Assembly (NCBI GenBank): GCA_016290175.1 | Contig: JAEETD010000017.1 | Coordinates: 1 to 44,534 of the forward strand | Source: Prevotella sp. | GTDB taxonomy: Bacteria; Bacteroidota; Bacteroidia; Bacteroidales; Bacteroidaceae | DNA length: 44,534 nucleotides | Direction: 5' to 3' | Shown: one piece after another, positions 1 through 9,444 of the stretch | How the letters are laid out: every line of letters starts with the position of its first letter | Position numbering within the stretch: position 1 is the first letter of the stretch | Position numbers and translations under genes: made by a program | Notes under the pieces: model-generated | Told to the model about the DNA's origin: nothing | The model's database searches: none | Seen by the model: the letters and a program-made list of their open reading frames with translations, nothing else

Positions 1-2
1 GT

Positions 3-53
3 TCTGCCGTACGTGTGAAGTACACCGTACCTGTAACCTTCCGTCTTCAGTAA
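3..53 (+). CDS. tonB: C-terminal end of TonB-like energy transducer (partial)
   Basis: Only the last 16 codons are present. They read SAVRVKYTVPVTFRLQ and end at TAA 51-53. A closing beta strand of the form VKYTVPVTFRLQ is typical of Bacteroidetes TonB C-terminal domains, which contact the TonB box of outer membrane receptors and pass on inner-membrane proton motive force. The gene runs off the left edge. The PstS-like gene begins 9 bases after its stop, so the two are probably cotranscribed. The call rests on this short tail and the neighbour. Confidence 0.6.
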   Translation, partial: SAVRVKYTVPVTFRLQ

Positions 54-62
54 TTTTTAAAG

Positions 63-1022
63 ATGAACGCATTCAACAAATTACACATATTAGTTGGATT
101 CACTCTAATGTTAGGCTTGCTCCACGCATGTGGGAGCAAGCCTAATCCTGAAAAGGAAGAGGCCTATCAGAAAGCCGCCAGCTGTCTGGCTGCCGACGAG
201 AGCTTCTACCCCATCATCGACGAAGCGCTCTATTATTTCCAAAACCAGACGCTCGACTCCATCACCCCCATCTATATCAACGAGCAGGAGGCGGTGCAGA
301 AGCTGATGAAACTGGAAACTTGGCTGGCGTTCACCACGCGTGACTTCACCGCCAAGGAGAGAAAGAACCTGCAGGACCGCAGGTATCTGCCCAGGGCCAT
401 CCCCATCGCCTATGACGGACTGGCCATCATCGTCAACAACGCCAATCCTGACACCTGCATCACCGTGAAGGACTTCAAACGTATCCTTCTGGGCGAAATG
501 ACCAAATGGAACGAACTGAACCCGAAGTCAGGCATGGGTGATATCGACGTTGTCTTCGACAACCCCCTGTCCAGCACCGTCCGCTGGTGTGTGGACTCCA
601 TCCTGGGAGGTCAGGAATTCAAGAACCCCAACATCGGCGCCGTGAAGACCAGCGCCGCTGTGATCGACTATGTTGAGAACCACCAGAATGCCCTCGGTAT
701 CATCGGCAGCAACTGGCTCAACGACAAACGTGACACGACGAATGTCACCTTCAAGAAGAATATTACCGTGATGGGCGTCTCCAAGCTCGACTCCGCCACC
801 AAGGCCAACAGCTGGAAGCCCTATCAGTTCTATCTATATAATGGCAACTACCCGCTCATCCGCACCATCTATGCCCTGCTGAACGAGCCAAGAAGCGGCG
901 TACCCTCGGGATTCGCACACTTCTGTCAGTTGCCTAAAGGGCAGAAGATCATTCTGCGCTACGGACTGTTGCCAAGAACAGCCAACATGAACGTCAGAGA
1001 AGTGATAGTGAACAGAGAGTAG
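63..1022 (+). CDS. PstS-like substrate-binding lipoprotein
   Basis: The 319-residue product has a hydrophobic leader ending in a lipobox (LLHAC, Cys23), so it should be a lipoprotein. The body resembles the PstS/PBP-like family: a TTRDFT-like loop near residue 90, PIAYDGLAIIVN near 115 and a closing LPKGQKIILRYGLLP motif, all typical of phosphate-binding protein relatives. No pstC, pstA or pstB is nearby. It follows tonB by 9 bases, an arrangement I recall from other Bacteroidales Ton operons, so a role with the Ton system is as likely as classical phosphate uptake. The stop codon lies inside a short 7-bp repeat run. Family assignment is good; ligand is unknown. Confidence 0.8.
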   Translation: MNAFNKLHILVGFTLMLGLLHACGSKPNPEKEEAYQKAASCLAADESFYPIIDEALYYFQNQTLDSITPIYINEQEAVQKLMKLETWLAFTTRDFTAKERKNLQDRRYLPRAIPIAYDGLAIIVNNANPDTCITVKDFKRILLGEMTKWNELNPKSGMGDIDVVFDNPLSSTVRWCVDSILGGQEFKNPNIGAVKTSAAVIDYVENHQNALGIIGSNWLNDKRDTTNVTFKKNITVMGVSKLDSATKANSWKPYQFYLYNGNYPLIRTIYALLNEPRSGVPSGFAHFCQLPKGQKIILRYGLLPRTANMNVREVIVNRE

Positions 1023-1043
1023 AGAAAAGTGAAAAGTGATTTT
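1016..1043 (+). repeat. Degenerate heptamer run at the end of the PstS-like gene
   Basis: Four 7-bp units in register: AGAGTAG, AGAAAAG, TGAAAAG, TGATTTT. The first supplies the TAG stop of the PstS-like gene. The third is identical to units in arrays near 18570, 23470 and 29271. This is one of the weaker members of the family. Confidence 0.55.
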
Positions 1044-1131
1044 TGGAAACCGATTAAACTATTTGAGTTTTCTGACGTCATAGAAACGAGAGTTAATTAA
1101 CAAGATGTATAACGTATAAAACGAGAGAATT

Positions 1132-2550
1132 ATGAAAACGATCAAATATCTAGTAATGGGTGTGCTGCTGGCAGGTTTCAGCACCACCGCTATGGCACAG
1201 GAGGCAGAGCTCAACGCAGCCCTGCAGGCCATCAAGAACAATGCAGCCGACAAGGCTGACTTAGTGAAAACCGCTCAGAAGAAGAACAAGAAGAACGCCG
1301 ATGCCCTCGTCGCTATCGGACGTGCTTTCTACGAGGCACAGGATACGGCTCAGGCCCGTGCTTTTGCCACGCTGGCCGACGAGGCAGCAAAGCACAAGTG
1401 CGCTCCCGCCTTCATCCTTCTGGGTGACATCGAGGCTTTCGCCAACGAGGGAGGTAAGGCTGCCGGTTACTACAACCAGGCTACCTACACCGATCCTAAG
1501 GATCCCACCGGCTACTACAAGTATGCTCTGGTGTATCGTAAGATCTCTCCGAAGGGTGCCGTTCAGAAGCTGGCTGACCTGAAGGCCCAGCGTCCCGACA
1601 TCGAGGTGGATGCTCTGTCTGGTCACATCTACTACCTGTCGAACGAGTTTGAGAAGGCTCGTGAGGCTTATGGCAAGGTGCCCGTAGGTAAGATGGAGAA
1701 GAACGACATCGTGGAGTATGCTATGGCTTCTTACTTCCTGGGCAAGCACGCTGAAGGTCTTGAGAGAGTGAAGGCAGGTCTGACCAAGGAGCCGCGTAAT
1801 GCCGCTATGAACCGTCTGGCTATGTTCTTCAACACTGAGCTGGGTAACTTCGACGATGCCGTGAAGTATGGCGACGCCCTCTTCAACCAGTCAGACAGTG
1901 CTAAGTTCTCTTATCTGGACTACGCCTATCTGGGCAATGCCTTCAACGGTCTGAAGCAGGCTGATAAGGCTATCGAGCAGTACAACCTCGCTCTGCAGTC
2001 AGAGTTCGACAACAAGGCCAAGCGCGCCGGTGTCGTCAAGCAGCTCTCCGATGCTTACGCTGAGAAGGAAGACTACATCAACGCTATCGAGCGCTATAAG
2101 GAGTATCTGGAGGGTATCGAGAAGGCTACCGCTACCGATATGGCCGCTCTCGGAAGCCTGTACACCCAGCACGCCAGCAAACTGACTGATCCCGTTGCCA
2201 AGAAGGAAGCCTTCACTCAGGCTGACGGTGTGTATGCCGGTCTGGCAGAGAAGTACGAGAACGCTGTTGAGTATGCCAACTTCATGCGTGCCCGTGTGAA
2301 TGCCCAGATGGATCCCGACTCTAAGCAGGGTCTCGCCAAGCCTTACTACGACAAACTCATCGAGCTCATCGCCCCGAAGGCTGAGAAGGACAATTCCGAC
2401 AAGGCCCGTCTGATTGAGGCTTATCGCTACAACATCGCTTACTTCTTCATTGTGAAGGAAGACAAGGCTCAGGCTAAGGACTATGCCAACAAGCTCATCG
2501 CCATCGATCCTGACAATGAGGTTGCAAAGCAGATTCTCGGAGTGAAGTAA
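1132..2550 (+). CDS. Exported tetratricopeptide-repeat protein
   Basis: The 472-residue product starts with a clear signal peptide (MKTIKYLVMGVLLAGFSTTAMAQ, cut near residue 22) and is then alpha-helical TPR-like sequence almost throughout. Repeats are visible near residues 55-90, 135-170, 250-290 (YAYLGNAFNGLKQADKAIEQY) and 305-340, with a final helix pair near 440-470 (AKDYANKLIAIDPDNEVAKQ). There is no lipobox and no catalytic domain. It probably works in the periplasm as a scaffold. It follows the tonB and pstS-like genes after a 109-bp gap and ends at a strong bidirectional terminator. The biochemical role is unknown. Confidence 0.85.
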   Translation: MKTIKYLVMGVLLAGFSTTAMAQEAELNAALQAIKNNAADKADLVKTAQKKNKKNADALVAIGRAFYEAQDTAQARAFATLADEAAKHKCAPAFILLGDIEAFANEGGKAAGYYNQATYTDPKDPTGYYKYALVYRKISPKGAVQKLADLKAQRPDIEVDALSGHIYYLSNEFEKAREAYGKVPVGKMEKNDIVEYAMASYFLGKHAEGLERVKAGLTKEPRNAAMNRLAMFFNTELGNFDDAVKYGDALFNQSDSAKFSYLDYAYLGNAFNGLKQADKAIEQYNLALQSEFDNKAKRAGVVKQLSDAYAEKEDYINAIERYKEYLEGIEKATATDMAALGSLYTQHASKLTDPVAKKEAFTQADGVYAGLAEKYENAVEYANFMRARVNAQMDPDSKQGLAKPYYDKLIELIAPKAEKDNSDKARLIEAYRYNIAYFFIVKEDKAQAKDYANKLIAIDPDNEVAKQILGVK

Positions 2551-2571
2551 TTAAGGTAACGACCATAAAAA

Positions 2572-2604
2572 ATCCCTCGCCAGAAGGCGGGGGATATTTT
2601 TTTT
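2572..2604 (+). terminator. Bidirectional intrinsic terminator
   Basis: Hairpin with a 10-bp stem (ATCCCTCGCC paired with GGCGGGGGAT, one G-T pair), loop AGAA, then eight T. The bases before it are an A run, so it also works leftward. It lies between the convergent TPR and ferredoxin genes and should end both. Confidence 0.9.
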
Positions 2605-2620
2605 GATAACTGCCGTTTGT

Positions 2621-2788
2621 TTAGCCCAGGCTGATAGCCTCAGAAGGACAAACACTTGCACAGGTGCCGCACTCAGTGCACAGATCGGGATCGATAGAAT
2701 ACTTCTCACCCTCAGAAATTGCCTCAACGGGGCACTCACCCTGACATGTACCGCAAGCGATGCAGTCGTCACCAATTACATATGCCAT
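2621..2788 (-). CDS. Small 2[4Fe-4S] ferredoxin
   Basis: A 55-residue protein read from ATG at 2788 to TAA at 2621. It has two classical CxxCxxCxxxCP clusters: Cys9, 12, 15, 19 (CIACGTCQGECP) and Cys37, 40, 43, 47 (CTECGTCASVCP), with pseudo-twofold symmetry. This is a clostridial-type low-potential electron carrier in the cytoplasm, for example for pyruvate:ferredoxin oxidoreductase or hydrogenase in an anaerobe. It is transcribed alone from a good promoter about 55 bases upstream and ends at the shared terminator. A longer reading in another frame over the same bases is a shadow with no family features. Confidence 0.95.
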   Translation of the reverse strand: MAYVIGDDCIACGTCQGECPVEAISEGEKYSIDPDLCTECGTCASVCPSEAISLG

Positions 2789-2840
2789 AATCGTTACAAA
2801 TTTAAAGTGTTAATACTATAAATACCTTAATTAGGTGATG

Positions 2841-2872
2841 CAAAGGTACAAACTTTTTCGATATCTCCCAAA
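2841..2872 (-). promoter_or_regulatory. Ferredoxin promoter
   Basis: On the minus strand the -7 box TACCTTTG lies at 2848-2841 and a TTTG -33 box at 2872-2869. They are separated by 20 bases, matching the Bacteroidetes primary-sigma consensus. The ferredoxin ATG is at 2788. Confidence 0.8.
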
Positions 2873-2969
2873 TTTTAGGTAGCCAATTTCAGCTAAATGG
2901 CTTAATTTATACACTGTCGAAATAGTGAAGGATATAATAAAAGGCACTGTTTTCACGTTATAATATCGT

Positions 2970-3716
2970 ATGTATATAAGACATATAATATCATTTTTAC
3001 TGGTGATGGGTTGTCTGACGGCAACCGCTCAGGAGCGAAAGGTGCAGAACAAGCCGTATACCGACTTGAGACCGCTGCATCTGGGTATTCTCGTGGGCAT
3101 GAACCTGCAGGATATCGAACTGGAGAACGTGGGTCCGCAGACCATCCTGCTGGAAGACGGCACCACGAAGACAGAGACCATCGTCTGTGACGACGACAAA
3201 TGGAATGCGGGTTTCTCGGTAGGCGTGTTGGCCGACCTCAGGATCTCGCAGCATCTGAACCTGCGCTTTACACCCAGTATGCACTTCGGTGCCAAGCACC
3301 TCACCTTTTATAATATGACGGAACTGACACCAGAGGGCAGACTGACAGAGATGACGCAGGACATGAAGACCACCTACATGTCGTTTCCCGTAGATCTGAA
3401 GTTCTCTGCCGAGCGCTGGAACAACTACCGTCCCTATATCATCGCCGGTGTGAACCAACTGGTGAACCTGACCAGCAAGAACCAGGACTTCCTGCAGCTG
3501 AAGCGTACCGACACGATGATTGAGATCGGACTGGGCTGCGACCTCTACCTACCCTTCTTCAAACTCATCCCGGAACTGAAGTTCTGCTACAGTCTGACCA
3601 ACGCCATCGACTCGCGACATGCCGACGAATTGCAGGATACCAACAAGCGGATGTATGCCAACGCAGTAAGCAGGGGACAGACGAAGATGATTGTTTTAAC
3701 CTTCTATTTCGAATAG
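2970..3716 (+). CDS. porT: PorT-like outer membrane beta-barrel protein
   Basis: The 248-residue product has a signal peptide (cut near ATAQ, residue 21) followed by alternating amphipathic strands: LHLGILVGMNLQD near 36, GFSVGVLADLRIS near 84, LRFTPSMHFG near 99, YMSFPVDLKFS near 136, RPYIIAGVN near 153. It closes with KMIVLTFYFE, ending in an aromatic-rich strand as outer membrane barrels do. The pattern matches the PorT/OmpA-like barrel family of Bacteroidetes. PorT of Porphyromonas gingivalis is needed for type IX secretion. The presence of proteins with T9SS sorting tails at 29-34 kb fits this role. The family also contains unrelated small barrels, so the exact orthology is not certain. 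Confidence 0.75.
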   Translation: MYIRHIISFLLVMGCLTATAQERKVQNKPYTDLRPLHLGILVGMNLQDIELENVGPQTILLEDGTTKTETIVCDDDKWNAGFSVGVLADLRISQHLNLRFTPSMHFGAKHLTFYNMTELTPEGRLTEMTQDMKTTYMSFPVDLKFSAERWNNYRPYIIAGVNQLVNLTSKNQDFLQLKRTDTMIEIGLGCDLYLPFFKLIPELKFCYSLTNAIDSRHADELQDTNKRMYANAVSRGQTKMIVLTFYFE

Positions 3717-3784
3717 AACTGTTAAAAAAGCATAATTACCTGACTGATTATGCGTTATGGTCATGTTATCCGGATAAAAAGTAG

Positions 3785-3792
3785 TACCTTTG
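3785..3792 (+). promoter_or_regulatory. Promoter -7 box for rplS
   Basis: TACCTTTG, a match to TAnnTTTG, 98 bases before the rplS ATG. No clear TTTG is seen 19-21 bases upstream. The resulting leader of about 90 bases (3800-3889) is GC-rich at its start and could fold, but I recognise no known leader. A small hairpin (GCATAAT with ATTATGC, 3730-3753) precedes the promoter. Confidence 0.65.
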
Positions 3793-3889
3793 CACCCGCT
3801 TTTCGGCGTAACCGATGGAGGGAAGTAACGAGTTGCCCGTCTATGTTGCGTTGGAACGATACAACAAATTTAATTATTTAGTAGTTAAA

Positions 3890-4252
3890 ATGGATTTAAT
3901 TAAAGTTGCTGAAGAAGCATTTGCAACCGGCAAGAAGTTCCCAGAATTCAAGGCTGGTGACACTATTACTGTCGCTTACAAAATTATCGAGGGTTCAAAG
4001 GAGCGTATCCAGCTCTATCGTGGCGTTGTCATCAAGATCTGTGGTCATGGTGACAAGAAGCGTTTCACCGTTCGTAAGATGTCAGGCACTGTAGGTGTCG
4101 AGCGTATCTTCCCCATTGAGTCACCCAACATCGACTCTATCGAGATCAACAAGATCGGTAAGGTACGTCGCGCTAAGCTGTACTACCTGCGCAAGCTCAC
4201 AGGTAAGGCTGCCCGCATCAAGGAGAAGCGTCGTCCTGTTAGCGCAGAGTAA
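3890..4252 (+). CDS. rplS: 50S ribosomal protein L19
   Basis: A 120-residue protein starting [11 protein letters not shown]. It has the L19 core ([20 protein letters not shown], then QLYRGVVI near 44, [21 protein letters not shown] near 60, and [20 protein letters not shown] near 93). L19 sits at the 30S-50S interface of the ribosome. The frame stays open upstream to 3815, but that extension encodes non-family sequence and lies in the likely leader, so the ATG at 3890 is chosen. Length matches the family. It stands alone here, not in the rpsP-rimM-trmD operon common in Proteobacteria, and is followed by its own terminator. Confidence 0.97.
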   Translation: MDLIKVAEEAFATGKKFPEFKAGDTITVAYKIIEGSKERIQLYRGVVIKICGHGDKKRFTVRKMSGTVGVERIFPIESPNIDSIEINKIGKVRRAKLYYLRKLTGKAARIKEKRRPVSAE

Positions 4253-4271
4253 TCCGCACGACGAACAAGAT

Positions 4272-4303
4272 AAAAGAGATCTCAACGCTGGGGTCTCTTT
4301 TTT
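4272..4303 (+). terminator. Intrinsic terminator after rplS
   Basis: AAAAGAGA pairs with TCTCTTTT around a 14-base loop, ending in a run of six T after the last C. It lies 20 bases after the rplS stop and 15 bases before the next start. Confidence 0.75.
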
Positions 4304-4318
4304 AAACAACAATAACTT

Positions 4319-5506
4319 ATGAAAGAATTAGCCCTCAAGTACGGATGTAATCCGAACCAGAAGCCCTCGCGGATCTTTATGACCGAGGGAGAGTTACCCA
4401 TCGAAGTAATCAACGGCCGTCCTGGCTACATCAATTTCCTCGACGCCTTTAATGCCTGGCAACTGGTGAAGGAGCTGAAGGCCGCTACCGGTCTGCCTGC
4501 CGCTGCCTCATTCAAGCACGTGAGTCCTGCCGGTGCTGCTGTCGGTCTGCCTCTGAGCGACACCCTGAAGAAGATCTACTTCGTCGACGACGTGAAGGAC
4601 CTGGACGCCTCGCCTATCGCCTGTGCCTATGCCAGAGCCCGTGGTGCCGACCGTATGTCGAGCTATGGTGACTTCGTGGCCCTGAGCGATACCTGCGACG
4701 CCATAACCGCCAAGCTGCTGAAGCGTGAGGTGAGTGACGGTGTGATTGCCCCCGACTATACCCCAGAGGCTATCGAGATACTGAAGGACAAGCGCAAGGG
4801 TACCTATAATGTGATCAAGATCGACCCCAGCTATGTGCCTGAACCCGTAGAGCGCAAGCAGGTGTTCGGTATCACCTTCGAGCAGGGTCGCAACGAGATC
4901 AAGCTCGACGACGATGCCCTCTTCGAGAATATACCCACACAGAACAAGACCTTCACCCCTGAGGCCAAGCGTGACCTGATCATCGCTTTGATCACGCTGA
5001 AATACACGCAGTCGAACTCAGTGTGCTACGTGAAGGACGGTCAGGCAATTGGTATCGGTGCCGGTCAGCAGAGCCGTATCCACTGTACGCGTCTGGCTGG
5101 TAACAAGGCCGATATCTGGTGGTTGCGCCAGCATCCGAAAGTGATGAACCTTCCTTTCATCGACAATATCCGCAGAGCCGACCGCGACAACACCATCGAC
5201 GTGTATATCTCCGAGGACGAACATGATGACGTGCTTCGCGACGGTGCCTGGCAGCAGTTCTTCAAGACTAAGCCCGAAGTGCTGACAATGGAAGAGAAGA
5301 AAGCGTGGATTGCCCAGAACACGAAGGTAGCCTTAGGTTCTGATGCCTTCTTCCCCTTCGGCGATAATATCGAGCGCGCCCATAAGAGCGGTGTGGAGTT
5401 TATCGCCCAGGCCGGCGGCAGCGTACGTGATGATCATGTGATCATGACCTGCGATAAATACGGTATCGCAATGGCGTTCACAGGAGTGAGGTTGTTCCAC
5501 CATTAA
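4319..5506 (+). CDS. AICAR formyltransferase, single-domain (PurH C-domain type)
   Basis: The 395-residue product corresponds to the transformylase half of PurH, without the N-terminal IMP cyclohydrolase domain. It uses 10-formyl-THF to formylate AICAR in the penultimate step of purine synthesis. Visible family motifs are NPNQKPSRIF near 11, the catalytic-type SFKHVSPAGAAVG (Lys-His near residues 65-66), ARGADRMSSYGDFVALSD near 102, KYTQSNSVCYVKDGQAIGIGAGQQSR near 228, and SDAFFPFGDNIERAHKSGV near 340. The last is also a standard PurH landmark. Length matches stand-alone forms of about 390 residues known in Bacteroidetes. A separate cyclohydrolase or full PurH is expected elsewhere. Its stop codon is the first unit of a short repeat tract. 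Confidence 0.9.
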   Translation: MKELALKYGCNPNQKPSRIFMTEGELPIEVINGRPGYINFLDAFNAWQLVKELKAATGLPAAASFKHVSPAGAAVGLPLSDTLKKIYFVDDVKDLDASPIACAYARARGADRMSSYGDFVALSDTCDAITAKLLKREVSDGVIAPDYTPEAIEILKDKRKGTYNVIKIDPSYVPEPVERKQVFGITFEQGRNEIKLDDDALFENIPTQNKTFTPEAKRDLIIALITLKYTQSNSVCYVKDGQAIGIGAGQQSRIHCTRLAGNKADIWWLRQHPKVMNLPFIDNIRRADRDNTIDVYISEDEHDDVLRDGAWQQFFKTKPEVLTMEEKKAWIAQNTKVALGSDAFFPFGDNIERAHKSGVEFIAQAGGSVRDDHVIMTCDKYGIAMAFTGVRLFHH

Positions 5507-5540
5507 AAGGTAAAAGGGTAAAAAGGTAAAAAAGTAAATG
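5504..5540 (+). repeat. Short G/A-rich tandem repeat between two genes
   Basis: Five units of 7-8 bp of the form TAAAAGG or TAAAAAGG. The first holds the TAA stop of the formyltransferase gene and the last runs into the ATG of the next gene at 5538. It fills the whole intergenic gap and resembles the heptamer arrays in placement but not in sequence. Confidence 0.7.
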
Positions 5541-5726
5541 GACGATTTTCAGAATATCCTGGAGAACGGCATTAACTTCGGACGCGGAGGTGATAAGCCG
5601 AAGGACGACGGCAAGGTGAAGACCAAAGCCAAGAAGAAACAGTATATCACCGGTGCTCACGGCAGCGGTTCTGCACGCCAGAAGGCCAAGTATCGTGAGC
5701 AGCGTGCCAACAGGCACAAGAAATAA
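5538..5726 (+). CDS. Small basic hypothetical protein
   Basis: A 62-residue protein that I do not recognise as a named family. It has an acidic, helix-like start (MDDFQNILENGINFGRGG), a lysine-rich middle (KDDGKVKTKAKKKQYITG) and a positively charged tail (SARQKAKYREQRANRHKK). No signal peptide, cysteines or membrane segment is seen. The composition suggests nucleic-acid or ribosome contact, but this is inference only. It lies directly after the purine gene and before a strong terminator, and has Prevotella-like codon use, so it is probably expressed. Confidence 0.7.
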   Translation: MDDFQNILENGINFGRGGDKPKDDGKVKTKAKKKQYITGAHGSGSARQKAKYREQRANRHKK

Positions 5727-5730
5727 GAAT

Positions 5731-5764
5731 CATCCCCCGCCGGTTGGCGAGGGATGTTTGTTTT

Positions 5765-5766
<2 letters not shown>
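5731..5766 (+). terminator. Intrinsic terminator
   Basis: Eleven-bp stem (CATCCCCCGCC with GGCGAGGGATG, one mismatch), loop GGTT, then TTTGTTTTTT. It lies right after the small basic gene and also just beyond the stop of the convergent esterase. It closely resembles the hairpins at 2572 and 43766. Confidence 0.9.
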
Positions 5767-7021
<1,255 letters not shown>

Positions 7022-7033
7022 TTATTTCTTTTT

Positions 7034-9397
7034 CTATCTGCGTAAGAGGTTCAGTTTTACTTCAGGTTTCAAGACATCGTTGGCTTTTGTCTCCTGAGCT
7101 TTCGCGTTAGCTGTGAGAGTGGCCTTGATGTCCTGAGAAGAGGCACCGACAAGGAATTGATACTCGCCCTCGGCAACCACCCATGCAGAAGCCTCCTCGT
7201 CGAATGAGGCAAGATCAGCAGCCTTCACAGTGAGGGTAACGGTCTCGCTCTCGCCAGCCTTCAGCGCCTTGGTCTTGGCGTAGGCCTTCAGTTCCTTGGC
7301 GGGCTTGTTGGCAGCCTTGTTGTCGGGAGCAGAAATATAAAGTTCTACGACCTCCTTGCCCTCAAGAGAACCCGCGTTCTTAACAGTCACGCTTACCTCG
7401 TAAGCACCGTCCTTCTCAGCAATCTTGGCATCGCTGTACTCGAAGGTGGTGTAGCTCAGACCGAAGCCGAAGGGATAGCTTACCGGCACCTCGAATGAAT
7501 CGAAGTAACGATAGCCCACGTAGATATCCTCCTCATAATCAGTATAATCTACATTCTTCACATTACCCTTCTTTCCCTGATTCAACATATCGATTCTCGG
7601 ATCCTGATCGATGGGGAAGTTCTTTGAGCTGTAGGCATCGGTGAACTTCACAGGCCAAGTCATAGTGAACTTACCAGAAGGCGACTGCTTGCCGCTAAGC
7701 ACGTCGACAACGCTATTGCCACCTTCCTGCCCAGCCTGCCAGGCGCAGAGGATAGCATCGGGCAGATCCTTCCAGGAGGCAGTCTCGATGACACCACCGA
7801 TATTCAGGAGGACCACCACCTGCTTACCTGCCTTGTGATAGACGTCGCACACCTGCTGTAACAGCTGACGCTCAGAACTGCTGAGATTGAAATCAGCCAC
7901 GTTACGGTCGAGGAACTCACCCGAGAGACGACCGAGGGTGATAACGGCAACATCTGCGTTCTGAGCCTGAGCCGTGAGTTCGTCGGGAGAGAAGAGTTTC
8001 TCAGCTGGCAGCGGCTGCGGCAGGAACTTGACGAGCATCGCATTCTTCGGATCTTTCTTGGCTGCTGCCTCGATTGCTGCCTCTGCTGCCTTCTTGGCAT
8101 CGGCGATATAGGTCTCGTAGGCGGTCTTGAGGTCTTCTGATACAGTATAGCCACCGTTCTTCATACCATCGAGCAGAGAAACCACGTAGGCGTGGTTCAC
8201 ATTACCGGAGCCCGTACCACCTGCGATGAAATCATATGAGGTGATACCATAGAGGGCAACGTTCTTAATGCTCTCCGCAAATGGCAGAGCCTTCTCGTTT
8301 TTCATGAGCACCATACCCTCAGCAGCCGACTGACGCGTTACAGCAGCATGCGTCTCGAGGTCGGGCTTGTTAGAGTATTTGTATCCCTGATAGCGCGGAC
8401 TCTTCTCAATGAGGTTCAGGATGCGCTGAACGTTTCGGTCGAGGTCAGCCTCATCAAGCTTACCGCTCTTCACGCCAGCAACGATAGAGTCGAACTGCTC
8501 GGCCTTGCCCGGCTGCAGCATATCGTTACCAGCCCACATCTGTTTGGCACCATCCTTACCACCGAACCAGTCGGTCATCACGGTTCCCTCATAGCCCCAT
8601 TCATCGCGGAGGATAGTGGTAACGAGGTCTTTGCTCTCAGAAGTGTAGATGCCGTTGATGTAGTTATAGGAGGTCATCACCGTCCAAGGTTTGCTCTCCT
8701 TGATGGCAATCTCAAACCCCTTCAGGTAGATCTCACGGAGTGCACGCTGAGAGATGTGCGCATCGGTGTTCATGCGGTTGGTCTCCTGGTTGTTGGCTGC
8801 GAAGTGCTTGATACTCGTGCCGACATCATTCTTCTGGACGCCGAGGATATAGGCAGCAGCTGTCTTTCCTGCCACAACAGGATCCTCAGAATAGTACTCG
8901 AAGTTACGTCCACAGAGCGGGTTACGCATGATGTTGAGTGCAGGTGCCAGCAACACATCGGCACCATACTCCTTTACCTCTTCACCGATGGCCTGTCCTA
9001 CCTCCTCGATGAGCTGGGTGTTCCATGTGGAAGCCAGCAGCGTTCCGATGGGGAAGTGGGTGCAGTAGTAAGTAGCGGAATCACCCTCGCGGGTAGCATC
9101 GATACGCAGTCCGGCAGGACCGTCGGCAAGAACGATGGCAGGGATTCCTAGAGAGTCGAGAGGATAAGTGGTACCTGCGGCACCGGGAACGAGGTCCTTT
9201 GTGGCACCAATCACGGCGTCATCACCGCTGAAACCGGCCATACCACTACCAATAACGAAATGGGCCTTGTCTTCGAGCGACATCTTAGCCAACACTTCTT
9301 CCTGATTGATGGTGTTCTTTGGGGCCTGCTTGTCGGCTGTAGCACAACTCACAACAAGCGCAGCGACTGCGAATACGGATAAAACGGATTTCTTCAT
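7034..9397 (-). CDS. GH3 beta-glucosidase/xylosidase-like lipoprotein
   Basis: The 787-residue product has a lipoprotein signal (VVSCA, Cys18). The GH3 TIM-barrel spans about 35-330, with DGPAGLR near 92, GRNFEYYSEDP at 163-173, KHFAANNQE at 197-205 and the likely nucleophile Asp276 in VMTDW. The alpha/beta sandwich domain follows at about 350-600 (AAEGMVLMKNEKALPF, AGQEGGNSVVDVLSG), and a fibronectin-III-like domain closes it at about 660-770 (YPFGFGLSYTTFEY, VELYIS). It removes terminal beta-linked sugars from oligosaccharides outside the cytoplasm. It pairs with the esterase downstream. No separate promoter is visible in the 47 bases before it, so it may be cotranscribed with the upstream kinase gene. 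Confidence 0.93.
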   Translation of the reverse strand: MKKSVLSVFAVAALVVSCATADKQAPKNTINQEEVLAKMSLEDKAHFVIGSGMAGFSGDDAVIGATKDLVPGAAGTTYPLDSLGIPAIVLADGPAGLRIDATREGDSATYYCTHFPIGTLLASTWNTQLIEEVGQAIGEEVKEYGADVLLAPALNIMRNPLCGRNFEYYSEDPVVAGKTAAAYILGVQKNDVGTSIKHFAANNQETNRMNTDAHISQRALREIYLKGFEIAIKESKPWTVMTSYNYINGIYTSESKDLVTTILRDEWGYEGTVMTDWFGGKDGAKQMWAGNDMLQPGKAEQFDSIVAGVKSGKLDEADLDRNVQRILNLIEKSPRYQGYKYSNKPDLETHAAVTRQSAAEGMVLMKNEKALPFAESIKNVALYGITSYDFIAGGTGSGNVNHAYVVSLLDGMKNGGYTVSEDLKTAYETYIADAKKAAEAAIEAAAKKDPKNAMLVKFLPQPLPAEKLFSPDELTAQAQNADVAVITLGRLSGEFLDRNVADFNLSSSERQLLQQVCDVYHKAGKQVVVLLNIGGVIETASWKDLPDAILCAWQAGQEGGNSVVDVLSGKQSPSGKFTMTWPVKFTDAYSSKNFPIDQDPRIDMLNQGKKGNVKNVDYTDYEEDIYVGYRYFDSFEVPVSYPFGFGLSYTTFEYSDAKIAEKDGAYEVSVTVKNAGSLEGKEVVELYISAPDNKAANKPAKELKAYAKTKALKAGESETVTLTVKAADLASFDEEASAWVVAEGEYQFLVGASSQDIKATLTANAKAQETKANDVLKPEVKLNLLRR

Positions 9398-9444
9398 AAA
9401 CTGTTATTTAGATAATAATGGGGTGAATTCTCAGAATCTGGATA

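Noticed and set aside
1073..1080. TGACGTCA palindrome before the TPR gene
   Set aside because: An 8-bp palindrome alone is expected by chance and no second copy lies nearby.
2551..2775. 74-codon minus-strand frame over the ferredoxin
   Set aside because: Wrong frame; the frame starting at 2788 gives eight correctly spaced cysteines.
3815..3889. Upstream extension of rplS
   Set aside because: Adds non-family residues and lies between the promoter and the conserved L19 start.
8348..9151. 267-codon open frame opposite the GH3 gene
   Set aside because: Antisense shadow of a clearly conserved GH3 gene.
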